DNA of 64,000 nt, taken from assembly GCA_030737835.1 (NCBI GenBank), contig CM060850.1, positions 26,199,385 through 26,263,384 of the forward strand. The letters are read 5' to 3'. The position numbers were made by a program, and so were the translations under genes. The stretch's first letter is position 1, and each line of letters begins with the position of its first letter. Of the stretch, positions 34,429 through 45,779 are shown in pieces. Source of the stretch: Acorus gramineus (Eukaryota; Streptophyta; Magnoliopsida; Acorales; Acoraceae). The notes beneath the pieces were generated by a model, which saw only the letters and a list, made by a program, of their open reading frames with translations, searched no databases and was not told where the DNA came from.

Positions 34429-35152
34429 CAAACATTTATTTTTGTTTGACCCAGTGTAAATGAGAACTTACCCCATTTGCATCTTATCCAAAAAAAAACG
34501 TGGTTAGAAGGATATTTAAGTATTTTATTTTTTTAAAGTCTTCTAAAAATCAAACAACCAACTAATAAAATTACGACACTTAATGGACCTGTAAATGATA
34601 CTTATATTTTGCTGTCCATGTAACAAAACCAATATCTTTATAAAAAAAAGTAAAATATATACTAAAATATGTTTTTAATATGAAAGCTACATACATTTTG
34701 TGTATATATTTTTACGCAAGCTAAATAATTAAATGACTATGATCAAATATATCAAAGTATATATATTTTTTCAAAACTGATAGGTTAAAGTTATCCGGTT
34801 TATATTAATCGAATAACTTTGAATTGAATGAGACATGAGAAGCGGAATGAGATAAAAAGTATATTACTTTTCTAAAAAAAAAGTTGTGAGAAAAAAGTTA
34901 GACGTGGGAGAATCCCGGAATAACTCATTTATGCTCCCACATCATTAGCTAACATGATGAAATGTATTAATGGTTTGGTTGGAATTCAACCAATCGTTTG
35001 AGGAATCCATTCAACGACTTTTAATCAGAATTTAGGTCATGATGGTGAGGTTGGTGTAGTTTTTCATTCGTCTATGACCATTAGTTTTGGTAAATCATAT
35101 TATTATCATTTAAATAGGCATTTGATTGGTTGGAATTTGCTATAGCCACAAA
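34429..35152. other. intergenic, no gene recognised
   Basis: AT-rich, no coding frame and no terminal repeats seen. Confidence 0.4.
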
Positions 35153-35703
35153 AAAAACAAAGGGAATCCATACAAACCCCTTAAATTTGACTGAAATCCA
35201 TATAACCCCCTAACTTTCTTAAAATCCATATAACCTCCTGAAAACACCTACTAAATCTAAATAACCCCCTGAATAAACTTTTTATTAATAGATGATGAAT
35301 ATTTTGTGAATATTTTGTTTGGTTAACCCTGACTGAAAACACAATATACCAAAAAACCACTACAACGTATTAAAAATGCGAAAAATCATATAAAAATGAT
35401 GATTTTACCCTCTGTAGATATATTACAAAACCCTATTCATAGGGATAAAATAGTCATTTATATAAGATTTTTCACATTTTTAACACATTGTAAAGTTTTT
35501 TTGATATGTTGTGTTTTCTATCAGGGCTAACCAAATATAATATTCACAAAATATTCATCATCTGTAAGCGTAAATTTTATTCAGGGAGGTATTTAAATTT
35601 ATTAGGTATTTTCAAGGGGTTAAATGGATTTTAAGAAAAGTTAAGGGGTTATATGGATTTTAGTCAGTTTAGGGGGGTTATATGGATTTTTCCCAAAAAC
35701 AAA
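35153..35703. mobile_element. Mutator-like foldback MITE, 533 bp
   Basis: AAAAACAAA at 35153-35161 and 35695-35703 is a perfect 9-bp duplication. The element begins GGGAATCCATACAAACCCCT and ends in the complement of GGGAAAAATCCATATAACCC. The arms repeat 'ATCCATATAACCCCC' phrases and pair across almost the whole length around about 35430. It has no gene. Confidence 0.8.
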
Positions 35704-36528
35704 ATCTAGTCTCACCTGTATGAGCTAGTATGCAAATATAATCATATAAAATGTATTTTTATATTTTTTTCCATTTTTATATCAAAATACAGGTATGATA
35801 ATACATGAAAAAAAATATCTAGGTAAATGAATGCATATATGAATTGACTGTTATTATGTTAAGGATATTCATATTGATCGATGCGACATTATACCTATCT
35901 AGATTGCATTTTGAAACACGATTTGATTCAAGATTTTTTTTGAAAGTTGTTTTAATTTGAAATGCCATCTATAACTAAAATATTTTAATTTTTAATTAAT
36001 CACTCAAAGTTTTGAGCATTTAAAAACATGTTTACCGTCTTAATTTTTTACAAAAACAGAATCACTCATGTCTGCTCTCTGGCCAAGAGCCCCGTGCTGG
36101 TCTGGGTGCCAAAACCCCATGAGCCAGTCATCACACCTAAATTTCAGCCATCATTTGGATGATTGTCCCATCTTATATGATCTAAATGTAAATCTAGAGG
36201 TATCCTAAACAATCCTTAGTTAGTTATATCAGATCCAATGAAGAACTTCATATGGTCTGAATTTATAAATAAATTCATTTAAACACAGAAAATTGTTGGA
36301 CATCATAGCATGACCCAAACACGTACATTTATAGTCACTGACTCACTGGTGAATCTATGGTCTCAAATGTCAATATAGCTTTTCAAGGGACAAAAGTAAA
36401 ACAAAGATGATCATTTTATAGTGCAAATTTTTCATTTTCTACACGTATCATCAGCTTTGAGAGAGTCGATCAGTACCCTCTTTTCCCGAAGAATGATCAA
36501 TGATCAGATCCTAATGACACCAATCTTT

Positions 36529-36559
<31 letters not shown>

Positions 36560-36610
36560 GGAGCATGTAGCAAGGATGATCCTTGACACCAAAATTCCCA
36601 TCGTCCACCA
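35704..36610. other. intergenic, no gene recognised
   Basis: AT-rich DNA with one more mixed patch at 36060-36180 ('CTCTCTGGCCAAGAGCCCCG'). No coding frame is supported. A poly-A run precedes 36550. Confidence 0.35.
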
Positions 36611-37081
36611 AATAAAGAAGATATTTTTATTTTTAAGTCCATGTAAACATGTCTATTTAAAGATCGGTCCCTCATTTCTTAATATTTTTTTTTTAATCCC
36701 CATATTCAATCTATTTGGTTTTTAGTCCCTCCGTCAACCGTCAAACGTCCGTTCATACACCGTTAATTTATGAAATGTGATTTTATTTTTAAATCCTTAT
36801 AAACTATATTATTTAGTGATCAATCACTGTAAATTATGTTATTTAGTGATTAGTCCTTGTAAAATATGAAGAAGGGAGGGACTAATCACTAAATAACATA
36901 GTTTACAGGGACTTAAAAATAAATCATATTTCACAAATTAACGGTGTATGGACGGACGTTTGACGGAGGGATTAAAAACCAAATAGGCGGTTGAATATGG
37001 AGACTAAAAAAATATATCAAAAAGTGAGGGACGGATCCCACATGTTTACAGGGACTTAAAAATAAAAATCCCAATAAAGAA
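36611..37081. mobile_element. Mutator-like foldback MITE, same family as 11046-12350
   Basis: AATAAAGAA at 36611-36619 and 37073-37081 is a perfect 9-bp duplication. The 453-bp element is almost a pure palindrome. Both arms carry the 'TTTTTAGTCCCTCCGTCAA' and 'CCGTTCATACACCGTTA' blocks that also occur in the long inverted repeats of 11055-12341. It is a shortened derivative that lost the spacer. Confidence 0.85.
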
Positions 37082-37547
37082 ATATATTGGTTTACTAAAG
37101 TTAATTTTTTATAATCATCCAAATTAATATTGAAGGTCTAAAAAATATTATGTATGATTATTACTGTAAAAAATGTGAGAATATGCACAGGTTTTACTTT
37201 AGGATGTGTCTAGTAGCCAAATTAGATTTTTTTTTTTATTTTAGGACGCATTTGACAACACTTAAATAAAGTGATTATATTTTTAATTAAATAAAAAATT
37301 AAAAAGTGTTGTGAAACACATTTTAAAAAATAAACTTTATTTAAAAGTTACTTACATGTTTTAATAACAAAAACTTATTTTTTAAAAAACTCTTAACATG
37401 TAAAATAATTTTATTTAAACTATTTTATTTAAAATCTTATTTTTTTAAACGTACTTCCAAACCAACCTGTCCCATTTGTCTCCCCCCCCCCCCCCCCCCC
37501 GAGAAGCCGCGCATTTAAAATCTCGAGTTCGCTTCCTCGCATCCATA

Positions 37548-38010
37548 GGTTTAGTTTAGTAAAGGGATAAATTTTTAGGATAAATTAATCTAATTTATGG
37601 GGATAAAAAAATCACTATTTTTATTCAAATTTGCATTTGATAATGCTTTTTATTATCTTCATTTTTTATTTTCTTATCCTTAATCTTACATTTAGATTAA
37701 ATATGGGATAATTTCAAATGTTTTTAAAAAATATCAAATCTACCATTCCTATTAATGAGACATTAATATTATTTAGTGGAGCACATTCTTTTTTTTTTTA
37801 GTTTTCATTTATTTTCTTGAAAAGTGTAATAATAAATGTTATCCTAATTTTACAAAATTAGAATAAAAAATTGGGACAAAATCTGTTCTATCTTTTACCA
37901 AAACAAACTATCTCTACTTTTTATCTCAAAACGTGAACAATTGTCTATATTTTATCCTCATTTTAATATTTTTTTTTATGTCATATAGGACAAGTTGCAA
38001 TCGCTCTACC
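37548..38010. mobile_element. AT-rich MITE, copy 2, inverted relative to 288-778
   Basis: Read on the other strand, this matches 300-775 in order: 'CATATGACATAAAAAAA'-like, 'GACAATTGT', 'GTTTGTT', 'CATTAATATTATTTAGTGGA' (as complement), and 'AAAAATAGTGATTTTTTTATCC'. It ends just upstream of the PAT14-like gene and may supply part of its distal promoter. Confidence 0.65.
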
Positions 38011-38179
38011 CCGCCCGTGAAAGCGGACCCACCTCGAAATCCCACCCGTTTACCCTCACCGCCTGCCCACCGCAGGCGGTGGAGTGGTTGGCGACTAGAG
38101 CTTCTCTCCTTTCTCTCCTCTTTTCTTTAAAAAAAAATTAAAAAAAAAAAAACGAACGAGCGACTCGTCAACAAATCCA

Positions 38180-38372
38180 TTCATCTAGAAACCCTTGATC
38201 CCCCTTTTTTTATATCCTGCCAAAACCACTGTTGAACAATCAAGATCACACGGTTTTGGTTTTGAAAGCGTGAACGGGAATCACCTTCAGCAGCGCCGGC
38301 CGCAGCTCCTCCTCCTCCTCCTCCTCCTGTTTGGGTGGATCGATAGATCGGGAGGGATTGCGGGCGCGGGCC
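38180..38372 (+). promoter_or_regulatory. probable 5'UTR of the PAT14-like gene
   Basis: A GC-rich leader with a (CTC)n run at about 38306-38328 directly precedes the start codon. The region upstream (38011-38180) also turns abruptly GC-rich compared with the MITE before it. No clear TATA box is seen. Confidence 0.4.
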
Positions 38373-41300
38373 ATGCACAGATCGGGGGCGGCCATGGCGT
38401 GGAACGTTTTCAAGTTCTGCACGGCCCTCCGCGGCCTCGGCTCGATCATGATCCTCCTCGTCCTCGGCGTCGTCGGCGTCACCTACTACGCCGTCGTCGT
38501 CACCAACTACTTCCCCGCCCTCCAGTTTGGCGCCTCCTTCGAGTCCTCCCTCGTCGCCTTCCTCGTCCTCCTCCTCTTCCACTGCCTCGTAATCCCCCCC
38601 CCCCTCGTGTTTGATTTTGTGGATTTGTTTGGAATGCTTTGATTTTGATGGTGTAATTGTTTTGAAAGCTCAAAAGATGCGATTTTTTAGAAACCCGTTT
38701 GTCCAATTTGAGATGACATGTTTAATTTCTTTCAATTAGATCAAGTTCAGGACAATTATTCAAAAAAAAAAATTGTTTATCTTCTATTGGTTTTGTTGTA
38801 GTTGGCGATGTTGCTATGGAGCTACTTTTCAGTGGTCCTTACAGACCCCGGGAGCGTCCCGCCGAGTTGGAGGCCCTCCGTTGATGAAGAGAGAGGGGAG
38901 ACAGAGCCATTGGCGGGTTCGGAGTACAACGGTGCAGTGATGGGGGTCCAGCAGTCGATGGCCATCGGAGACCCCACAAATATGAGGGTCAGGTATTGCC
39001 GCAAGTGCAACCAGTTGAAACCCCCTCGCTGCCATCACTGCTCTGTCTGTAAGCTATCCTTAAATTTGTTCATTTAGCCATCGTTTATCGTTTGTTGTTC
39101 TGTTTATATATATGTTGAAGTTTTTGTTTTCAAGGTGGGCGTTGCATATTGAAAATGGACCATCACTGCGTTTGGGTTGTTAATTGCGTCGGGGCCTTGA
39201 ATTATAAGTATTTCCTTCTTTTCCTGGTACGTTGGGTCTGTCATTCGATCTAGTTTCTAAATAATTTTCTTGTTTTGCTGATATGTGTATATACTGTGGT
39301 ACGTGCTTGTTTATTGTGGAGATTCGATTTGTCATTTTAGGTTTTGTTTAACATTGCTGATTATGTAGGCGTGATTAATTGAAGTATAATTGACAGTTGG
39401 TGAGGGATGAAGCCTTGAACTGCATTTGATGTCTCACACCTCTTGGGTTATACTCTCAATCTGCGTCTGATCATGATGAAGTGTTTCTATAAGATAAGAT
39501 CTGTAAAATCAATCTACATGGCATAAAAAGTACTTTTCACACTCTCTGATTCATCTATGCACTTTGTAAATTGATAGAACAAAGAGGACTAAAAAATTTG
39601 ATGCATATGGAACAATTCTGATAAAATCACCTCCAACCACAAAATCCGCTGTAGGCAGTCTATTGATGAAGCATTCCAGAGGATTAGGATGCCTGGGTGT
39701 ATTATAGATGCAAAAGGATATGGCATGGGATAACATGAATGCAGAATTCTAATGAATGAAAAAAAATCGTAATCTTATGGATTCAGTACATGACTTTTTT
39801 TAAGCTCATTTATATATCCAGCACAAAATTTGACATTGCCAAAATGAGTGTAGGTGTGCAATTGAACAAATTGGAGCTTTTATATCTAGGCCAGACTAAA
39901 ATGACTCCAAAATCTCACTAAATCTTGAAATATATATCTTGTTTGTTCCCTTGTCCATGCATGGGCATTGAGCCCAATTTTACTTTCCTATTAAAGAATT
40001 GTTTTATGCTTGAGACGGACACTGTCTAACTGTCTACTACTGTGGTGTTACTCCTGTCAAGGTTCTCATTGCACAAGATAGCACTTCCACAACATACTGA
40101 CCTCTCCAAAGTTCACGATTCCCTTGCCTTTATAGCTTTTCAGTCACCAAATGCCATTCAAAATACCTCACAGAACCAAGGAGTAATTTTATATGGTCAA
40201 CTCAAGAAGAAAGATCCAAGTTACTCATTTTGGTGTTGTACATGCAAACCATTTTTTCATATCCCTCCCTGGAGATGATGCTTTGTCAAAATCTACTTCT
40301 GTTGGTGAACAGAGGAAAAATTGACTCCCAAATGTTTCAGATCTGTTCTAACAGAGATCACACCTTAGATGGTTGATTTGACCATGAAATTTTCCACACC
40401 ATCCCATCCATCCTCTCAGAAACCTACACTTTTTCTTAACCGACGTAAACATTGTTATTAGTCATGCGAGGAAGAAATAGTTCCATTATTTATGTCCTTT
40501 TTGGTTGATAATGTGTGTATCATTTTATATTCTTCAAAATTCAATGAACATATGCACAATAGGTGCTAGAAAGTAGCAACAATTCTGATCCACGGCTGGA
40601 GAAGTCCCTAGAGACAACTGAGTGGGCTGGACTGCATCCTCAATTATCCAGAGAGGACAACTCTAAATCCATTAGAATATGATGAGGAATTGTGGGAATT
40701 CTCTCGACTCTTTCATCTGCAACACCCTGCTGATCTTTAATCAAAGCTTGGAAGAATTCTGGTCATGTTTGATGGGGTTGGATTCAGGAACTACCTATTG
40801 TAATCTGCCTTCTCTTTGAATACTGGTTTCTTTCCATTCAGTAAGCAATGAGAGGGACTGCTTAATTGATTAAAATCCTAAATGCCTTCCAGGGTATAGT
40901 ACCTTTGGCATGAAGCCAAACCAAGCTAGTTTTAGAATCTGGTATAATCCATGCCCTTGTGGCTCCAATCTACTGGCACAGTTCCAGTAAGGATACCTGT
41001 AACTTTGATCGACTCAAATTTTGTCATAGCAGCCAGACCAAGCAAGTAATAACTGCCACTGTCAGGACCTTACTTGAACATGATCTTTTCTAAGGGCTTG
41101 TAAATTGCATCCTTTAACAAAGGAGTCAGTCAACAAGGTCTGGTTGATGCATTCAGGACTGTGTGATCTGAGCGTGAGTAACAGCTGTGATTCATAATTG
41201 GGTTATTTGGGTCAACTAGCCATGGAGGATCACTCCCATCCATCTGGGTGGAAGGGTCACATGTTGTCTGACAGACCCCAACACATTTTGTTGCAAATCG

Positions 41301-44300
41301 AGCTTTGGTTAGCCGGCTAGCACCTCCTGGCTCCAAAAAGGAGGTCAAGGGATGATTCTAATTTTGAGAGTGGTCCATTTGAGTTGGATTTGATCCACAT
41401 TAAGGGATGAAGAACCCATTGTACCAGGCTCCTTTTAAAAGGCTTTTCAGAAATATGAATACCCAGCTGCCATCTTTAGAATTTCAGGTATAATAGTATC
41501 CAGTAACTGGACTCATCAGCAACTGACTCGATGCATTGCTAGTATGGGCATAATCATGAAGGTTTTATGGGTCAATCTTCCAGTGAAAATTCTGCTATTC
41601 CTTTGTCAAATATCCCAAATTTTACCAAAAAGAAGAGCCTTTATTACCTGCTCAGGAGAGCCTGAAGGAAAGGTTTGATTCACTCAATTAATCAAAACTG
41701 TGAATGAAGCATTTTACCTTATTTGAACACCAATTTTCATCAAGAGGACATCCCAAATATATGAACAAAGAGGGAACTTAAGTAACAGGTGCGTTTACTG
41801 ATTCTGTGTCCCTGTGCCAGAGCGGGCAGGTGGAGCTGGTTACTAGAGCTTTTATTCGTCATTAGTCCAAAGTGGGTAGCTTATTATGGCTGGCTAGCCA
41901 GAATACTGTGGCGCTTGGTTTTTCTGCCAAATCCATTTGGAGCAAAGGGGAGCAGGGGCCTTTGTTCCAGGTAGTTCCAGGTCCCTCTTGTAGTCAAGAC
42001 TCCTGTGCTAGGTGACCAGATAATCCGATCTTTCCCAGATTATCCACAATTTATGTTACTCTTTAGCGGCCTATGTTTCCTCTACCCGTACACATAAGCA
42101 CATGGTATGTATTGATTTTTTTTTAACTTTGTTGTCTCCCAAACGTGGGAAAAAGTATCTATTAAATTACTAGGGGACTGCCAGTGTGATGCTCACATTT
42201 GCAATTAGTATATAGACATGTTTGTGGGTTTTTTTTTTCATATTTTTATAGTTTTCCCTGTAAAGTTTTATTTGTATGGACTATGGAGGATAAATTATAA
42301 TTGCCCAGGAAAGATGGTTTGACAAAGGGACCGTGCGTTTGGGAATAGTTCACTAATCATAGAGATTAGATCAAAGAATGACTAATTACACAAATATGAT
42401 GCAAATGACCATGCAATAGATTGTTCCACACCTTGAGTCCATGACCGTGGGAGAAGCCATTATACTAGTAGAACATGGATGCACATGGTATGAATTGTAG
42501 AACCCTCTAGACAAACATTCTTTGGATCTACATGGAAATTAATCCTGGGTAATAAACTCATAGTGAATCTATCGGGCTGATAAGGGGGAAGTTCGTTATC
42601 GAGGAGTAGTTTGTTTTTTGGGGTCATTCGGTAGACATTTCCTCTACTGACCTCTCTTTCCTTCTTTTCCTTTCATTTTGAGTGCCTGTCTGGTTAGTGG
42701 AATGGCATGTTTCCGGTTGTAACCTCTTTGCCTTGGTTTTTTTTTTTTGGGGGGGGGCTTTTGCCTTGATCTTAACACAAGTTCCAAGGTGGATGCCTAC
42801 CTTTCTCTCTCTCTCTCAAAAAAAAAAAAAAAAACACACTCACAGTGAAGCTATATTGTATATGGCAATGGAGCATAAATTTTTTTTAGAATTGTAGTAC
42901 CAAATATTTCTACTTTTGACTCCATGTTCTGAATGCATCTAAATACTGTTTTGTTAAACACTTATGCACATCTGAAATCAAGCGATGAATACAAATAATT
43001 TATTTGGTGAAACACTTGAATAATAGTTCAAAATCGTGAAAAACAAAATGTTACATTTACTATTCACAACTTGATAAAGTCACACGATATAATAAAATGG
43101 GACAAAGTAATTAGGCTATCATTATTTAGGAAGGATGTTTGTAAAGTATCTAAGTTTTTTGAAATGTAAAACCAATTGCATTAGGATTATGTGACATACC
43201 GACTTGTTGTATAAGACATTATGTCATGTTGGTGATACATCATGCAATACAGATGTCATATCAGTGTCATTTAATTGAGTATACTTGGTTATGCACTTTA
43301 TAGTTGTACCATATTTTAAAGAGAATTAGTAAATTAATTGTGAATTTTATAGTCAAGTATAGTCAGTGTTGATGTGATGTATGAGACATCATATTGCATG
43401 AGCACGGTAGAATTGCATCATCCTGTTTCTGGGGAGGACCCATAACATTACTTGATTGTGCATTTTTCAGTCAAATGACCATTATTTAGATTGAGTGTTA
43501 ATAAATTATTTGTTAAATGTATAGTCAACTACCCCCTGTGATGTGGTATGTGAAAATTATGCCACATTAGTTGACGGCACTTTATGGTGCATTCAAAATT
43601 TGCTATTCATTAATTTATGAGAAGGTCATGAAGGTTTGTATCTTCTAATTGATTTGTGATTCTAATATTTATAGGGACAATTTTATTATCTAAAATCACT
43701 TATAATTAAATGAAAAACCATGAAGGGAAAAACATCACTTAGCAAATATCACATAAAAAACTCACTCAATAATAAGTCTATTAAAAAATAATTTTCCAAT
43801 TTCATTTATTCAACCCTAGTAGAGAAATAAGTGGTTATCAAACACACCTTAGTGAGACAATTACCTATTCATGTTCAAGAAGTGGTCTTCCAGCAAACTA
43901 GATCTTTCTATTATGAAGTTTATTTTTTGGTGATGGAGAACCCCATTATTATGGAAGATCGCTAGACTCATGATTAGATTATTAGTGTGATAATATATAT
44001 AACTTGCTCTTGTAGTTGAAGTGTGTCATAAGATTGAATTGGCTCAAGTCATATGATTGATACGTTATTTTCATTAATTCTTCCTATACTTATTGGCCAT
44101 CTCCCACCATCATGGCGCTCTGTTATGGAAGTCCTGTAATTGTAAAGCTAAAATGGTGTATTGCTTATGAAAGCCTCCTGATTTTACTGAAAATCAACAA
44201 TATGTTCTTAGGAAACTGTTTTTTTTATTATTATTTTGGTAGGATAGTTATCCTGTTGGTGTCACTTAATTTGACCATACATCACTTCCTATTTTTAAAG

Positions 44301-45779
44301 CAAGGTCTAGAACCATTTCCAATGGAGTTTAGTTTTATATTCTGGGAAAAAGTAATCAATTGTTAGCTTTATTTTTTATAATTTTAAGTGAATCTCATGA
44401 TTTCCTCTATATGGTAACTTGTAAGTCGGTATTCAATTGTATCATTCCGAATGATTGACTGCAAGAAGTTTTTTTCGCTAACTGCTGTCTTATATGTTTG
44501 CCAAAAAAAACCATGCAGTTCTATACATTCCTCGAGACAACTGTGGTCACCCTATCATTGTTACCTCATTTTATTGCATTCTTCACTGATGGTGAGATCC
44601 CTGGGACGCCAGGAAGCCTTGCGACCACGTTTCTTGCATTTGGTAATTTTTTTCTTGATCACATCTGCTGTTGCTTCTATTTCAATTATTCTTTTCAATA
44701 ATTTGTCAAAGTCATCTCCAAATCCCAGGATTAATTGTTGCCTTTTATTTAGTTTTGAATTTGGCATTTGCATTGAGTGTTCTCGGGTTCCTGATCATGC
44801 ATATTTCTTTGGTTGCGGGGAATACCACAACTATTGAGGTATGTACTTCTCTATACCCCTCTCTCTATCTGTGGTAGTTTTTATGTTGAAGGTTCAACCC
44901 TTTTGATCAGGCATACGAGAAGAAAACAACTCCGAAATGGCGTTATGACCTAGGTCGTACAAAGAACTTTGAACAGGTTAGTTTCTCCTACCCCCATATC
45001 CTCTTATTTCTTACACACTATGAACAAGAGATATCTATTTCTCCTACCCCCATATCCTCTTATTTCTTACACACTATGAACAAAAGATGAGATATCTAAT
45101 ATTGTCTACTCTAGGAAGTTCATGAGGCATTAAATAAAATTGCAGTTATTTTAGGACCTGATGCCTATCTAGACCACCTTTTTCCCTCGATAAAAAAAAA
45201 AATTTCTATGACCCCAAAGACTTCTGAATTAATTCAATATGAAAGGGCACCCAATCTGAAACTCGGTCCTTTGACCAATCTTGCTCAATATATGAGCTAA
45301 GTTGAGACACAAATCTGGCCAGGTCTTTCACTGTTTTGAATTTATTGTCTTCTGGTTCCTGAGGGCTGCTGAGTATAAGCTGCTGCAACAAATAAGTTGC
45401 TAATGCCATTGGCCTGTACTTATTATTTCACTAATCATTTTCCATCCAGACCAGGATAATAAAGCTAATGTTGTGGTTCAAAACACCTCAATTATAATCT
45501 AATCATCCAGCTGGATTAAAAGTTAGACAAGAAGAAAATTGTAAACCGAAAGATCCTCCTTTTATTTTTATGTTCTTGTGCACTTCTTTTTGTCTCCACG
45601 AGAAACCTCAAGTTTGTAGCCAGAGCATTTTATTTATTCTGCTGCATAAACAGGTATTTGGAACCGATAAGAAATACTGGTTCATCCCGGGATACTCAGA
45701 AGAAGATCTGAGAAGGATGCCAGCCCTTCAGGGCCTCGAGTATCCATCAAAGCCTGACTTGGATTCCCAAGAATTCTGA
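38373..45779 (+). CDS. PAT14: DHHC protein S-acyltransferase, PAT13/PAT14 type
   Basis: Seven exons join in frame: 38373-38588, 38802-39048, 39135-39226, 44519-44642, 44753-44838, 44911-44976 and 45654-45779 (TGA 45777-45779), giving 318 aa. All introns are GT-AG; the third is 5,292 bp, the rest 72-677 bp. The start [20 protein letters not shown] is what I recall from Arabidopsis PAT14. A cysteine-rich domain ([19 protein letters not shown], about 137-155) leads to the DHHC at 163-166 within [11 protein letters not shown], the S-acylation catalytic motif. Four membrane spans are visible (about 14-39, 58-82, 181-207, 227-250), then the TTxE motif (TTIE, 252-255) and a PaCCT-like N..QVFG at 274-280. 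The enzyme palmitoylates proteins at Golgi/endomembranes; Arabidopsis PAT13/14 affect leaf senescence. Start choice follows the family; the ATG at 38394 is a later alternative. Confidence 0.93.
39227..44518 (+). other. giant third intron of the PAT14-like gene
   Basis: The 5.3-kb intron separates the DHHC exon from the next membrane-span exon. About 39540-41960 has a more balanced base composition than the AT-rich rest; read on the minus strand it contains scattered short coding-like stretches that I could not identify (one at 41130-41348, another near 40640-40770). It may be an old insertion. An imperfect repeat of roughly 150-170 bp with 'GATGT..TATGAGACATCAT' motifs lies at 43190-43570, and a (TC)n/(A)n tract at 42802-42835. 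Confidence 0.5.
44982..45093. repeat. 56-bp tandem duplication in intron 6
   Basis: 'TTTCTCCTACCCCCATATCC' through 'TTACACACTATGAACAA' occurs at 44982 and again at 45038, nearly identical. It begins 5 bases after the intron 6 donor. Confidence 0.9.
45206..45409 (-). pseudogene. unidentified antisense coding-like fragment in intron 6
   Basis: A 67-codon minus-strand frame reads [39 protein letters not shown] and [19 protein letters not shown] before a stop. The mixed, protein-like composition stands out from the AT-rich intron, but I do not recognise the family. It could be a captured or retroposed exon of a host gene, or part of an element. Nothing shows that it is expressed. Confidence 0.35.

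Noticed and set aside
37484-37500. Poly-C run as a biological signal
   Set aside because: Homopolymers like this and the G-run at 42751 are more likely slippage tracts or assembly uncertainty.
39227-44518. Organellar (mitochondrial or plastid) DNA insertion in PAT14 intron 3
   Set aside because: The balanced base composition raised the idea, but I could not recognise any organellar gene in it.
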